This document shows, piece after piece, positions 17,545 through 26,161 of a stretch of DNA of 53,118 bases. The notes below the pieces were generated by a model. That model searched no databases. It worked only from the letters and a program-made list of their open reading frames with translations, and was not told the DNA's origin. Made by a program: the position numbers and the translations under genes. This stretch comes from Pseudomonadota bacterium (lineage in GTDB: Bacteria > Pseudomonadota > Alphaproteobacteria > Micropepsales > Micropepsaceae), in the NCBI GenBank assembly GCA_029778105.1, contig JAKOQZ010000093.1:1-53118 (forward strand). The letters are read 5' to 3'. How positions within the stretch are numbered: the stretch's first letter is position 1; every line of letters begins with the position of its first letter.

Positions 17545-18648
17545 ATGGCCAGCCCTACCCCCGTTCCCGGTGTTCTAGAGATCCAGCCCTATGTGGGCGG
17601 CCGTTCGGCGGCGCCCGGCGCGGCCCGTGTCTTCAAGCTCTCGTCCAATGAATCTCCGCTCGGAGCCAGCCCCAAGGCCGTGGCAGCCTTTGGCAAGGCG
17701 GCAGAGAAGTTGCACGCGTATCCGGAAGGATCTTCGGCGGTGCTGCGCGAGGCGGTGGCCGAGCTGTATGGCCTCAACCCCGACCGGATTGTCTGCGGCA
17801 ACGGGTCGGACGAGCTGCTGCACCTGATTGCCCAGTGCTATTGCCGTCCGGGCGACGAAGTCCTGTTTTCCGAGCACGGATTTCTGGTCTATCCGATCGC
17901 CGCCCGGGCGGCCTCGGCCATTCCGGTGACCGCGCCTGAAACGAACCTGACGGCCAGTGTCGACGCGCTGATCGCACGTCTGACGCCCAAGACCCGGATT
18001 GTTTTCGTCGCGAACCCGAACAACCCGACAGGCACCTATCTATCGGTGGGCGAGATCAGGCGGTTGCACGCGGCGCTTTCGCCCGAGACGGTTCTGGTGC
18101 TCGACGCGGCCTATGCAGAGTATGTGCGCCGCAATGACTATGAATCAGGCATCGAGCTGGTCGCGACCTCCGAGAATGTCGTGATGACCCGGACGTTGTC
18201 GAAAGTGTACGGGCTCGCGGCGCTGCGCGTGGGCTGGGCTTTTTGCCCCGAGGGGATCGCGAGCGTTCTCAACCGGACCCGCGGGCCGTTCAATGTCTCG
18301 ATCCCGGCTCAGCTGGCTGGCGCGGCGGCATTGCGCGACACGGCTTTCACCGAGGCGGCAGTTGCGCATAACAGTAAGTGGTTGGCCTATCTGGCGGGCG
18401 AGATCGCGCGGCTCGGTCTGCGGGTGACGGCTGGCGTCGGCAATTTCGTGCTCGTTCATTTCGAGCCGGCGCCGTCAAAGCGCAGCGCCCCGGCGGCCGA
18501 TGCGTTTTTGATGGAGCGCGGGCTTATCGTTCGCGGGGTGGCGAATTACGGGTTGCCGGATGCGCTGCGCATTTCTGTCGGCACGGAAGAGGCGAACCGT
18601 CTGCTGGTCGCCGCTCTCGAAGACTTCGTGGCCCAGACCGCGTCATGA
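17545..18648 (+). CDS. hisC: histidinol-phosphate aminotransferase
   Basis: 367 residues, fold-type I PLP aminotransferase. Recognisable elements are [16 protein letters not shown] near the N-terminus, [38 protein letters not shown] and the PLP lysine in [17 protein letters not shown]. It serves histidine synthesis, and HisC of this type in Alphaproteobacteria often also transaminates aromatic keto acids. Its stop overlaps the start of tyrC (ATGA, 18645-18648), and that linkage to prephenate dehydrogenase supports an aromatic role. Confidence 0.93.
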   Translation: MASPTPVPGVLEIQPYVGGRSAAPGAARVFKLSSNESPLGASPKAVAAFGKAAEKLHAYPEGSSAVLREAVAELYGLNPDRIVCGNGSDELLHLIAQCYCRPGDEVLFSEHGFLVYPIAARAASAIPVTAPETNLTASVDALIARLTPKTRIVFVANPNNPTGTYLSVGEIRRLHAALSPETVLVLDAAYAEYVRRNDYESGIELVATSENVVMTRTLSKVYGLAALRVGWAFCPEGIASVLNRTRGPFNVSIPAQLAGAAALRDTAFTEAAVAHNSKWLAYLAGEIARLGLRVTAGVGNFVLVHFEPAPSKRSAPAADAFLMERGLIVRGVANYGLPDALRISVGTEEANRLLVAALEDFVAQTAS

Positions 18649-19568
18649 GCGATCCAGCCGCTTTCGGACGTATTGCGCTGATCGGCATCGGCCTTATCGG
18701 TTCGTCGATCGCGCACGCGACGCGCCGCGCCGGTCTGGCGATGCACATAGCCGGCTATTCGCGCTCGCCCGAAAGCCGGGCCGCCGCTGCCCGTATCGGC
18801 TTTTGCGACAGCCTTCACGACGACATGGCGACCTGCGTTGCAGAGGCCGATATCGTCATTCTTTGTCTGCCGATCGGGGCGCTTGGGCCTGCTGCCGCAG
18901 CGATCGCGCCGGCCCTCAAGCCGGGCGCCATCCTCACTGATGTCGGGTCGGTCAAGATGGCGGTGATCCGCGATATCGGTCCGCATGTCCCGGACGGCAT
19001 TCACTTCGTGCCCGGGCATCCAATTGCGGGCACGGAAAATTCGGGGCCAGAGTCGGGCTTCGCGACGCTGTTCGACAACCGCTGGTGCATTCTCACTCCC
19101 CCGCCCGGCACTGACGCGGAGGCGGTTGCGCGGCTCAGCGCATTCTGGACGGCGCTCGGCTCGAAAGTGGACATCATGGAGCCGCGCCATCACGACATGG
19201 TGCTGGCGATCACCAGCCATCTGCCGCACCTCATCGCTTACAACATCGTGGGGACAGCAGCCGATCTTGAGGATGTGACGCAAAGCGAGGTCATCAAATA
19301 CTCGGCCGGCGGCTTTCGCGATTTCACGCGCATCGCCGCCTCCGATCCGACGATGTGGCGTGACGTCTTCCTCAATAACCGCGAAGCGGTGCTGGAGATG
19401 CTCCAGCGCTTCACCGAAGATCTGACGGCGCTTCAGCGGGCGATCCGCTGGGGCGACGGCGACTCGCTCTACACGCTCTTCGATCGCACGCGCACGATCC
19501 GCCGCTCGATCATCGAGGCGGGTCAGGAATCCGCCGCGCCGAATTTCGGGCGCGACAAGAGCGCCTGA
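18645..19568 (+). CDS. tyrC: prephenate/arogenate dehydrogenase
   Basis: 307 residues from the ATG at 18645, coupled to hisC. The NAD(P) motif is ALIGIGLIGSSIAHA, followed by VILCLPIGAL, TDVGSVKM and the substrate-binding stretch VPGHPIAGTENSGPESG with the family His; SHLPHLIAYNIV holds another conserved His. It oxidises prephenate or arogenate to the tyrosine precursor. There is no C-terminal ACT domain, consistent with the alphaproteobacterial TyrC type. It ends immediately next to the convergent DUF2125 gene, with no intervening base. Confidence 0.93.
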   Translation: MSDPAAFGRIALIGIGLIGSSIAHATRRAGLAMHIAGYSRSPESRAAAARIGFCDSLHDDMATCVAEADIVILCLPIGALGPAAAAIAPALKPGAILTDVGSVKMAVIRDIGPHVPDGIHFVPGHPIAGTENSGPESGFATLFDNRWCILTPPPGTDAEAVARLSAFWTALGSKVDIMEPRHHDMVLAITSHLPHLIAYNIVGTAADLEDVTQSEVIKYSAGGFRDFTRIAASDPTMWRDVFLNNREAVLEMLQRFTEDLTALQRAIRWGDGDSLYTLFDRTRTIRRSIIEAGQESAAPNFGRDKSA

Positions 19569-20567
19569 TCAGTCGAGCGGCGCGAGCCCGCTCAGCGCGA
19601 ATGGTCCGAACGTCACCAGCCCATCCTTGAGCACCAGCGCGACGGGTGTGCCGCCGGGAGCGTCGGGGAGTGTGGCGCCGCCTGTGTCGATCAGATCGTT
19701 GGCGCTCAGCGCGTCGATCAGCTGGCGGATGCCGAGGATGGTGAAGTTGAGTGTGCCGGTGGGGCGGTTGGCGGCGTCGAGGGTGAGTTTTCCGGCGCCT
19801 TTTGCGCTTACCTGGCCCCAGTCGAAGTCGAGGCGGGCGATTTCGGCGGTGGTGCCGCTTTCGCCCAGATAGTTGACCAGCGTGTCGCGGTTGGGGGCGC
19901 GCCAGCCGGTGGAAAAGGGCGGTAATTCGCTCAATCTGGCCGAGAAACGCACGGATGCGATGCGCGTGCCGAGGCGGGGTGCGGGCTCGGGCGGAAGGTC
20001 GATTTTATCGGCGGAAAAGGCCACGTCGAAGGTTTCGCGGCCGCGTGCCGAACCTGCGACGAAGCGTGTGTCGGCCTGCATGCGGGCGGCCTGGAAGGCG
20101 TAGGGGGCGCCGTCTTCGTGCGTGCCGGAGACGCCGGCATTGCGAAGTTCCAGATCGGCGCCTTCGAAGGTGCCGGCGAGGCTGTAGCGGATGCTGGCGA
20201 TCAGGAGGCCGGGGCGGAACACGGCGGATTCGCGCGTTTCGTCGTCGTTCCAGGCGAGGCGGGCGGCCCCTTCGGCCCGGACCAGCACGTGGCTGGGCCG
20301 CCAGGGCATGGCCTCCAGCCGCATCTTGCCGGCCTCGAAGGAGAGGGCGCCGGCTTTCCAGGTGACGCCGGTGAGATCGACGCCGATCCGGATCGGGAAC
20401 CCGCCCCATTCCTCGGAGGCGTAGGTGAGGGTGTTGCCGCGTGCCCGTTCGGCCGCCACAGCGTCGGCGAAGCCCTTTTTGGCGAGGTCGAGGGCGTAGA
20501 ACCAGTAGGCGGTATAGGCGCCGATCAGGGCCAGGATGACGGCGATCAGGACGTAATAGCGTTTCAT
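19569..20567 (-). CDS. DUF2125 domain protein, membrane-anchored
   Basis: 332 residues from the ATG at 20567, overlapping the stop of the glycosylase gene (ATGA). One N-terminal helix (YYVLIAVILALIGAYTAYWF) precedes a long periplasmic beta-rich domain with the family sequence EEWGGFPIRIGVDLTGVTW. DUF2125 proteins are widespread in Alphaproteobacteria, and their architecture recalls AsmA-like envelope proteins; the function is not known. Last gene of the ftsE-ftsX-ydcF-plsC-glycosylase unit, so an envelope role is likely. Confidence 0.85.
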   Translation of the reverse strand: MKRYYVLIAVILALIGAYTAYWFYALDLAKKGFADAVAAERARGNTLTYASEEWGGFPIRIGVDLTGVTWKAGALSFEAGKMRLEAMPWRPSHVLVRAEGAARLAWNDDETRESAVFRPGLLIASIRYSLAGTFEGADLELRNAGVSGTHEDGAPYAFQAARMQADTRFVAGSARGRETFDVAFSADKIDLPPEPAPRLGTRIASVRFSARLSELPPFSTGWRAPNRDTLVNYLGESGTTAEIARLDFDWGQVSAKGAGKLTLDAANRPTGTLNFTILGIRQLIDALSANDLIDTGGATLPDAPGGTPVALVLKDGLVTFGPFALSGLAPLD

Positions 20568-21739
20568 GCGCCGCCTTTGACGGATGTGACGTGCCCGATG
20601 CGGGCGAGATCGGCCAGCGCCGCCTTGCGGCGGGCCCGGAAGGCCGGGTCCAGACGCGTGCCGGGCTCGTGCCATATCTTGCGGACGTTCAAGGCATTTG
20701 CGGGGCGGTCGGCCTTGGCGTCGACCCGGCCGACGAAGCGGTCGCCGTCGAGCAGCGGATAGACGTAATAGCCGAATTTTCGCTTCGCCTCGGGCACGAA
20801 AATCTCGATCGTGTAGTCGAAGCCGAACAGGCGCTTGAGCCGCTTGCGATCGCGGATGGCGGGATCGAAGGGGTTGAGGGCCCGCATGAGGCCGGGCGGC
20901 GGCGGCGCGGCGTCGCGGATGGCCTCGAGCTCGGGGAGCGCCAGCGCCGAGGTATGCGTGCCGTCGGCGTTCTCCACCCGCACGTTCAGCAGTTTGCGGC
21001 GGTTGCGGGCGACCCAGCGCTCGACCTCGTCATGCGGGATGAGCGCCCAGAAATTGGTGATCTCGCGGGGCGTGGCGAAGCCGAGGCGCTGCAGGGCGGC
21101 GCGGCAGGCCCAGTCGACGGTTTCGGCCCGGGGATGGGCCGCGCCGCGCGTCGTGTCCGGGATCACCCGTTCGGCCAGATCGTAGACCTTCTCGAACCCC
21201 TCGCGCCGGGCGATGGCCAGCGCGCCGCTGTGCCAGAGGGCCTCCAGCGCCGTCTTGGAGCGGCTCCAGCCCCACATCTCGCCGGTGGTGCCGGGATCGT
21301 CGAAGGCCCGGGCGGGCAGCGGACCCTCGGCGGCGATGCGGTCGAGCACGCGCTTGAGGATGCGCTTGGAGCCCAGACGCGAGGCCCACCAGCTCTGATC
21401 GCGCAGCTTTTTGCGCGCCGCCGCGAAACGCCGCTGCCAATGGGGATAGAAGGCCATCGGGATGACCGAGGCGTCATGCGTCCAGTGCTCGAAGATGCGG
21501 CGCTCGTCGTGCTGCAGCCGCGCCAGATCGGCCGGGCGATAGGCGTGGTCGCGGCTGGCGAGAATATGGTGATGGGCGCGCGCGACGGTCTGGATGGAAT
21601 CGAGCTGCACGAAGCCGAGCGTCTCGATCATGCCCATCGCATCGTGCGGCGAGGCCGCCGGATCGTGCCCGAGCCCGTGGACATGCAGGAAGACGCGCCG
21701 CGCCCCGGCGTTGGCGAGGTCGAGCGCGGCGCGGCTCAT
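20564..21739 (-). CDS. winged-helix DNA glycosylase, YcaQ/AlkX family (HTH_42)
   Basis: 391 residues. The sequence FVQLDSIQTVARAHHHILASR holds the Gln-X-Asp catalytic motif (QLD) that marks the AlkX/YcaQ branch; the related AlkZ branch has Gln-X-Gln. Near the C-terminus LFGFDYTIEIFVPEAKRKFG and YPLLDGDRFVGRVDAKADR are strongly conserved in the family. Such enzymes unhook interstrand DNA crosslinks or excise bulky N-alkyl adducts. It is translationally coupled on both sides (ATGA with plsC upstream, ATGA with DUF2125 downstream), an unusual setting for a repair gene. Confidence 0.9.
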   Translation of the reverse strand: MSRAALDLANAGARRVFLHVHGLGHDPAASPHDAMGMIETLGFVQLDSIQTVARAHHHILASRDHAYRPADLARLQHDERRIFEHWTHDASVIPMAFYPHWQRRFAAARKKLRDQSWWASRLGSKRILKRVLDRIAAEGPLPARAFDDPGTTGEMWGWSRSKTALEALWHSGALAIARREGFEKVYDLAERVIPDTTRGAAHPRAETVDWACRAALQRLGFATPREITNFWALIPHDEVERWVARNRRKLLNVRVENADGTHTSALALPELEAIRDAAPPPPGLMRALNPFDPAIRDRKRLKRLFGFDYTIEIFVPEAKRKFGYYVYPLLDGDRFVGRVDAKADRPANALNVRKIWHEPGTRLDPAFRARRKAALADLARIGHVTSVKGGA

Positions 21740-22449
21740 CGGCGCGCCGCCTCGTCGCCCAGCCGCGCCGTCGCCGTCTCGATACGGCCTTCAAGTTCGG
21801 CCATGAAGGCGGGGCGCTTGAGCCCCGGCGCGATGGCGGGCAGGAACTCCAGAACGATCGTGCCGGGATAGCGCCGCCAGCCCTTCCAGTAGCGGCCCGA
21901 GTTGAGCGCAAACGGCGCGCAGGGCACGTCCAGCTGGGTGTAGAGCGCGGCGACGCCCGGCTTGTAGTCGGGCGCGGCTCCCGGCTTCTTGCGCGTGCCT
22001 TCCGGGAAGATCGCAATGGAGCGGCCGGCGGCGAGGCGGTCTTTCGCCTGACGCAGCAGCGAACGCAGCGCCGAGGCGTGCGCGCCGCGGTCGAGCGCGA
22101 TCATCTTCGCCTTGCGCGCATACCAGCCGTAGAACGGCACGTAGAGCAGCTCGCGCTTGAGCACGAGGGCCGGGTCGCGGACGATCACCGGAATGGCGAC
22201 CGTATCCCACATCGCCTGATGCTTGCCGGCGACGATGCAGGGGCCGGCGGGAATGTGTTCGCGCCCGCGCACCTCGAAGCGGAGGCCGCAAATGACCCGC
22301 AGCCCCCACAATACGGCCTGGCTCCACAACTCGATGCCCTTGACCGACCAGCTTCGCGGGCCGAGCAGGGCCGGCAGCCAGCCGACATTCAGCACCACCG
22401 AGACGAGCGCGAAATAGACCTGAAAGAGAACCGAGCGCAGCGCGACCAT
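21736..22449 (-). CDS. plsC: 1-acylglycerol-3-phosphate acyltransferase
   Basis: 237 residues. A N-terminal membrane segment is followed by the acyltransferase HX4D motif in AGKHQAMWDT, then LKRELLYVPFYGW, IALDRG and the FPEGTRKKPG motif for glycerol-phosphate binding. It acylates lysophosphatidic acid to phosphatidic acid in the inner membrane. It lies nine bases downstream of the ydcF-like gene and overlaps the glycosylase gene, so it belongs to the ftsEX-linked operon. Confidence 0.92.
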   Translation of the reverse strand: MVALRSVLFQVYFALVSVVLNVGWLPALLGPRSWSVKGIELWSQAVLWGLRVICGLRFEVRGREHIPAGPCIVAGKHQAMWDTVAIPVIVRDPALVLKRELLYVPFYGWYARKAKMIALDRGAHASALRSLLRQAKDRLAAGRSIAIFPEGTRKKPGAAPDYKPGVAALYTQLDVPCAPFALNSGRYWKGWRRYPGTIVLEFLPAIAPGLKRPAFMAELEGRIETATARLGDEAARR

Positions 22450-22458
22450 GGGCGGGGT

Positions 22459-23097
22459 TCAGGCGCCCAGCATGGCGATCAGCCGCCCGCCGCCGAGGCG
22501 GGCCTGGGTCGCGATATATTTCATGTATTCGCCGGCCATGAGTTTGAGGGTCGCCGGATCGCGCCAGGCGCCCTTGCGCGTCAGCACTTCGGGCATGACC
22601 GGATAGGGCACCAGCGTCACACCTTCCATCTGGCTGCCCAGTTCGAGCAGCGCGCGGGGCATGTGATAGGAGGCGGTCACGACGATCACGCTGCGGAAGC
22701 CCTTGGCCTTGGCCCATTGGGCTGCCTCGGCGGCGTTGCCGGGGGTGTTCTGGGCGTACCAGCCCAGATCGACGCAGCAGTCGAAGGCGGCGTCGGAATT
22801 GGGATGCGTCTTGCGCAGCGCCGCCCGGCTGGTCGCCTCGTGCAGTCCCGAGATCAGCAGCCGCGAGCCGTGTCCGGTTTCGAGCAGATCGAGCGCGACA
22901 TCGATGCGATCGTCGCCGCCGGTCAGCACCACGATGCCCTCGGCCAGCGGCGCTTCGCGCGGCGGCATGGGCAGCGTCGTGACGAACGCCGCGAAGCCGC
23001 CCGCGAAGGCGGCGAACACGATGACGCTCAGCCTCAACAGGCGACCGGGCCAGCGCCGCCGGCGGCGCGCTGGGCGAGGGGACGGTGTCTCTGTCAC
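22459..23097 (-). CDS. YdcF/SanA family protein (DUF218)
   Basis: 212 residues. A polybasic N-terminus and one transmembrane helix (LLRLSVIVFAAFAGGFAAFV) are followed by the DUF218 core: GIVVLTGGDDRIDVALDLLE, RLLISGLHEATS, SVIVVTASYHMPRALLE. Family members such as SanA and ElyC are linked to peptidoglycan precursor and envelope barrier functions. Lies between ftsX and plsC, the usual alphaproteobacterial order. The 180-base gap to ftsX carries a degenerate palindromic repeat. Confidence 0.88.
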   Translation of the reverse strand: MTETPSPRPARRRRRWPGRLLRLSVIVFAAFAGGFAAFVTTLPMPPREAPLAEGIVVLTGGDDRIDVALDLLETGHGSRLLISGLHEATSRAALRKTHPNSDAAFDCCVDLGWYAQNTPGNAAEAAQWAKAKGFRSVIVVTASYHMPRALLELGSQMEGVTLVPYPVMPEVLTRKGAWRDPATLKLMAGEYMKYIATQARLGGGRLIAMLGA

Positions 23098-23190
23098 GGC
23101 CTCACTATCGCACTTGCCGGACGGCTTGGGAATCCGGGGTTTGGTGCGGATGTGACGGCGGCCGCGCCGGTTGAAAGGGGCAGGCGGCAG

Positions 23191-23222
23191 GTGTGGAGGG
23201 CCCGCCTTCGCGGACCATGACG
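23191..23222 (+). repeat. degenerate copy of the CGTGGTTCGAGG palindromic repeat
   Basis: GTGTGGAGGGCCCGCCTTCG followed by CGGACCATGACGG resembles the better copies near 32 kb in the outer parts and in the CCGC-centred hairpin, but it has lost part of the right arm. It lies in the 180-base gap between ftsX and the ydcF-like gene, within what is probably one operon. Confidence 0.4.
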
Positions 23223-23277
23223 GGTTGGGGTGTCTGGAGGGCGCGGCGGTGACGGCGCGACTTGGGATGCGGCGGTC

Positions 23278-24168
23278 TTAGGCCCTGGCCAGGAAGCGGG
23301 CGACTTCCAGCCGCGCGGTGAGCATCGCGATGAGGGCGGCGGCGGCGGGGACGAGCGCGAACCAGACGGCGTCGCCCCATGTCGGCGTCAGCGCCGGCAG
23401 CGGCAGCGCCTCGGTGCTGCCGAAGGCTGCGATGGCGACGACGAAGAGCGCGGCCCCGGCGAGCCCGACGAGCCCGGCCTCGCCGCCGAGCCGGAAGAAG
23501 CGGCCCTGCACCTGACCGGCGATGAAGCCGGGCCGCGCGCCGGTGCGATGGAGGACGTCCACGACATCGCGGTGCGCCATCAGGGCGGCGCGCACGGCGA
23601 AGATGACGGAGGCCGCCGCCGCCAGCGCAATGAGCGTCAGAATGGCGTAGGCGCTCCAGCCGATCGTGGCGGAGGCCGCCGTCAGGCCCTCGTTCCAGCG
23701 GCTGTGATCGTCGAAGCTGGAGCCCGGCGCGACGCGGGCGAGTTCGGCGCGCAGCGCGGCGCTGTCGAGCGCCACGGAGGCATCCAGCGTCACCGCGATC
23801 AGCACCGGAACGGGGACCGCCGCGAGATCGACATCGCCGAGCCAGGGTCGCAGCAATTCGGCGCTTTCGGCGGCCGAGAGGCGGCGCGCGGCGGCGACGC
23901 CCGGCGTCGCCCTGAGCACGCCGAGCGCGCCTTCGACCTGGGCCTCCATCGCGACGCCCTCGCTCTCGACGATCTGCACAGTGGCTTCGCCCGAGAGGCC
24001 GCGCTCCCAGGCATGGGCGAGGCGCGCGGCGCCCAGCGCCAGCGCCAGCGTGAGGCAGGCCAGAAAGCTCATGATCGCCATGACGCCGAACAGGGCGCCT
24101 TCGCCGCCGCCGCCGCGCGGAAAGAGCGGCGTGGGCTTCACCGGCCGCGCCTCGGGATTCACGTCCAT
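23278..24168 (-). CDS. ftsX: cell-division ABC transporter permease FtsX
   Basis: 296 residues from the ATG at 24168, overlapping ftsE by ten bases. Four membrane helices: one near residue 30 (FGVMAIMSFLACLTLALAL), a large periplasmic loop, then helices around 165, 220 and 265. FtsX with FtsE activates periplasmic cell-wall amidases at the septum. VFAVRAALMAHRDVVDVLHR and MGATRGFI-like ARPGFIAGQVQGRFFRLG correspond to the conserved cytoplasmic coupling region. Sequence is more divergent than FtsE, as usual. Confidence 0.9.
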   Translation of the reverse strand: MDVNPEARPVKPTPLFPRGGGGEGALFGVMAIMSFLACLTLALALGAARLAHAWERGLSGEATVQIVESEGVAMEAQVEGALGVLRATPGVAAARRLSAAESAELLRPWLGDVDLAAVPVPVLIAVTLDASVALDSAALRAELARVAPGSSFDDHSRWNEGLTAASATIGWSAYAILTLIALAAAASVIFAVRAALMAHRDVVDVLHRTGARPGFIAGQVQGRFFRLGGEAGLVGLAGAALFVVAIAAFGSTEALPLPALTPTWGDAVWFALVPAAAALIAMLTARLEVARFLARA

Positions 24169-24833
24169 CGCGCCCCCGCCGCCTGATTGATGCGCCCCGC
24201 GAAGAGGCGCAGCTCGCGCGCATCCGCCGTCTCGATGAGGCTGCGGTCGTGCGTGGCGATCAGCACCGAGGTGCCGAGCTTGTTCAGCTCGATGAAGAGC
24301 CGCATCAGCCGCGCGCCCATGTCGGGATCGACGCTGCCTGTCGGTTCGTCGGCGATCAGCAAAGGCGGGCGCGAGACGACGGCGCGGGCGATGGCGATGC
24401 GCTGTTTTTCGCCGCCCGAGAGGGTCGGCGGACGCGCATGCATACGCTCGCCCAGGCCGACCCAGTTGACGATCTCCTCGACGTCGCCGCGCCATTCGCG
24501 CTCGGGCCTGCCCAGAATGCGCAGCGGCAAGGCGACGTTTTCATAGGCGGTGAGGTGATCGAGCAGGCGGAAATCCTGAAACACCACGCCGATGCGGCGG
24601 CGCAGCGCGGGCAGTTCGGCGCGCGGCGTCGCGCCCAGATCGCGCCCGAACATCGAGACCGTGCCGCGCGTGGCGCGCTCGGCGAGCGAGATGAGCTTGA
24701 GCAGCGTCGTCTTGCCCGCGCCGGAGGGTCCGGTCAGGAACGTGAGGCTGCCTTCCGGCAGTTCGAAGCTGACGTCGCGCAGCACCTCAGGGCCGCCGCC
24801 GTAGCGCATACCGACATTGTCGAAGCGGATCAT
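24159..24833 (-). CDS. ftsE: cell-division ABC transporter ATP-binding protein FtsE
   Basis: 224 residues. Walker A GPSGAGKTTLLKL, Q-loop GVVFQDFRLLDHLTAYENVA, ABC signature LSGGEKQRIAIARAVVSRP, Walker B LLIADEPTGSVDP and the H-loop IATHDRSL are all intact. The motif FQDFRLL is typical of FtsE. It powers FtsX to regulate septal cell-wall hydrolysis. First gene of the minus-strand envelope operon and divergent from the zinc-ribbon gene, with 65 bases between them. Confidence 0.95.
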   Translation of the reverse strand: MIRFDNVGMRYGGGPEVLRDVSFELPEGSLTFLTGPSGAGKTTLLKLISLAERATRGTVSMFGRDLGATPRAELPALRRRIGVVFQDFRLLDHLTAYENVALPLRILGRPEREWRGDVEEIVNWVGLGERMHARPPTLSGGEKQRIAIARAVVSRPPLLIADEPTGSVDPDMGARLMRLFIELNKLGTSVLIATHDRSLIETADARELRLFAGRINQAAGARWT

Positions 24834-24898
24834 CGTGCCGTCCGATAGGCCCCAATCCGGACGCCTGCAAGGCCGCGCCTTGTCTCGAATCGGAGCCT

Positions 24899-25633
24899 AT
24901 GTCACACCAAACGAATAGGCGAGCGCCCGCGCACTTCATGATCATTGCCTGCCCATCCTGTGAGACGCGGTTCGAGGTGAATGCCGCAGCCTTTCCGCCC
25001 GGCGGGCGAAAGGTGAAGTGCGCGCGTTGCGCGCATGTCTGGCACGCCGCATCGCCCGCCGGCATTCCCGCGACGCCGGTGGAGCCGGCGCTGCACGAGC
25101 CGCCCGCCGAGATGATCGCGCCGCCCACGGTGATGCCGCCGGTGGAGCCCGAGACCCATCCGGAGATGATCTGGGCGGGCAGCGACATTCCTCCGCGCAA
25201 ATCGGGACGGCTGGCGACGATCGGCCTGGCGGCGGCCAGCGTCGCGGTGGTGGCCGCAGGGCTCTATATCTTCCGCGACGCCGTCGTCGCCTATGTGCCG
25301 GGCGTCGCGCCCGCTTATGCGGCGCTGGGGATGCCGGTGGACCTGACGGGGCTGGAGCTGACGATCGAAGCGCAGTCGATGGCCGCATCCGGCGACGGCG
25401 GGACCAAGCTGGTGGTCAAGGGCTCGGTCGCCAATCCTTCGGGCGAAGAACGCCCCGTGCCGCCGATCCGCGCCAGCCTGCTGAGCGAAAAGAACGCCGA
25501 GCTGCACAGCTGGACCTTCGATGCCGGGGTGAAGACGCTGAAGCCCGGCGAGACGCACGAGTTCACGCAGGAGCTGGCCCAGCCGCCGGCCGACACCTAT
25601 CGCGTCTATGCCCGGTTCGCGGACGAGACCTGA
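24899..25633 (+). CDS. zinc-ribbon (MJ0042) and DUF3426 membrane protein
   Basis: 244 residues from the ATG at 24899 with GGAG seven bases upstream; the family usually begins at MIIACPSCETRFEV, so the ATG at 24938 is possible. Two Cys pairs (CPSC and CARC) form the zinc ribbon, followed by a Pro-rich linker, one transmembrane helix (IGLAAASVAVVAAGLYIF) and a C-terminal DUF3426 domain with VKGSVANPSGEERPVPPIRA. The function is unknown. It abuts hpt and is divergent from ftsE, an arrangement conserved in many Alphaproteobacteria. Confidence 0.87.
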   Translation: MSHQTNRRAPAHFMIIACPSCETRFEVNAAAFPPGGRKVKCARCAHVWHAASPAGIPATPVEPALHEPPAEMIAPPTVMPPVEPETHPEMIWAGSDIPPRKSGRLATIGLAAASVAVVAAGLYIFRDAVVAYVPGVAPAYAALGMPVDLTGLELTIEAQSMAASGDGGTKLVVKGSVANPSGEERPVPPIRASLLSEKNAELHSWTFDAGVKTLKPGETHEFTQELAQPPADTYRVYARFADET

Positions 25634-26155
25634 ATGAGCGCGCCGGAAGTCCTGTTCAGCGCCGCCGAGATCCAGGACCGGATCGACGCGCTGGCCGAGA
25701 CGATCGCGGCCGATCTGGGCGAGGATATCGTGGCCGTGCCGGTGATGACGGGCGCGATGGTGTTCGCGGCCGACCTGATCCGCGCGCTGTGGCGGCGCGG
25801 CGTGGCGGTGGAGCTGATGGCGCTGCGCATCCGCTCGTATGGCGCCTCGCTGAGCGCCGAGAACGCGCCGGTGATCGCGATGCCGCTGGACAAACGGATC
25901 GACGGACGCACGGCGCTGCTGATCGACGGGGTTTGCGATGTCGGGCATACGCTGGCGACGGCGCTGGCCCATCTGAAGGACAATGGCGCGGCGCGGATCG
26001 CCAGCGTGGTGATGGTCGACAAGCCGGTGCGACGGGGCGTGGCGGTCAAGCCGGACTATGCCGGCTTCACGGCCGACGACGCGTTCGTGGTGGGCTATGG
26101 CATGGATGCGGGCGGGGCGCTGCGCCACCTGCCCTATATCGGCGTGATCCGGTAG
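25634..26155 (+). CDS. hpt: hypoxanthine phosphoribosyltransferase-like protein
   Basis: 173 residues; starts right after the stop of the zinc-ribbon gene. Type I PRTase fold: VPVMTGAMVFAADLIRAL near the N-terminus and the PRPP loop as TALLIDGVCDVGHTLATAL, then VVMVDKPVRRGVAVKPDYAG and FVVGYGMD. The usual PRPP motif is E-D-x-x-D-T-G; here it reads D-G-V-C-D-V-G, with the second acidic residue and the Thr replaced. Hpt-like purine salvage is the best call, but the altered motif leaves substrate and activity open. Confidence 0.8.
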   Translation: MSAPEVLFSAAEIQDRIDALAETIAADLGEDIVAVPVMTGAMVFAADLIRALWRRGVAVELMALRIRSYGASLSAENAPVIAMPLDKRIDGRTALLIDGVCDVGHTLATALAHLKDNGAARIASVVMVDKPVRRGVAVKPDYAGFTADDAFVVGYGMDAGGALRHLPYIGVIR

Positions 26156-26161
26156 CGCCGC

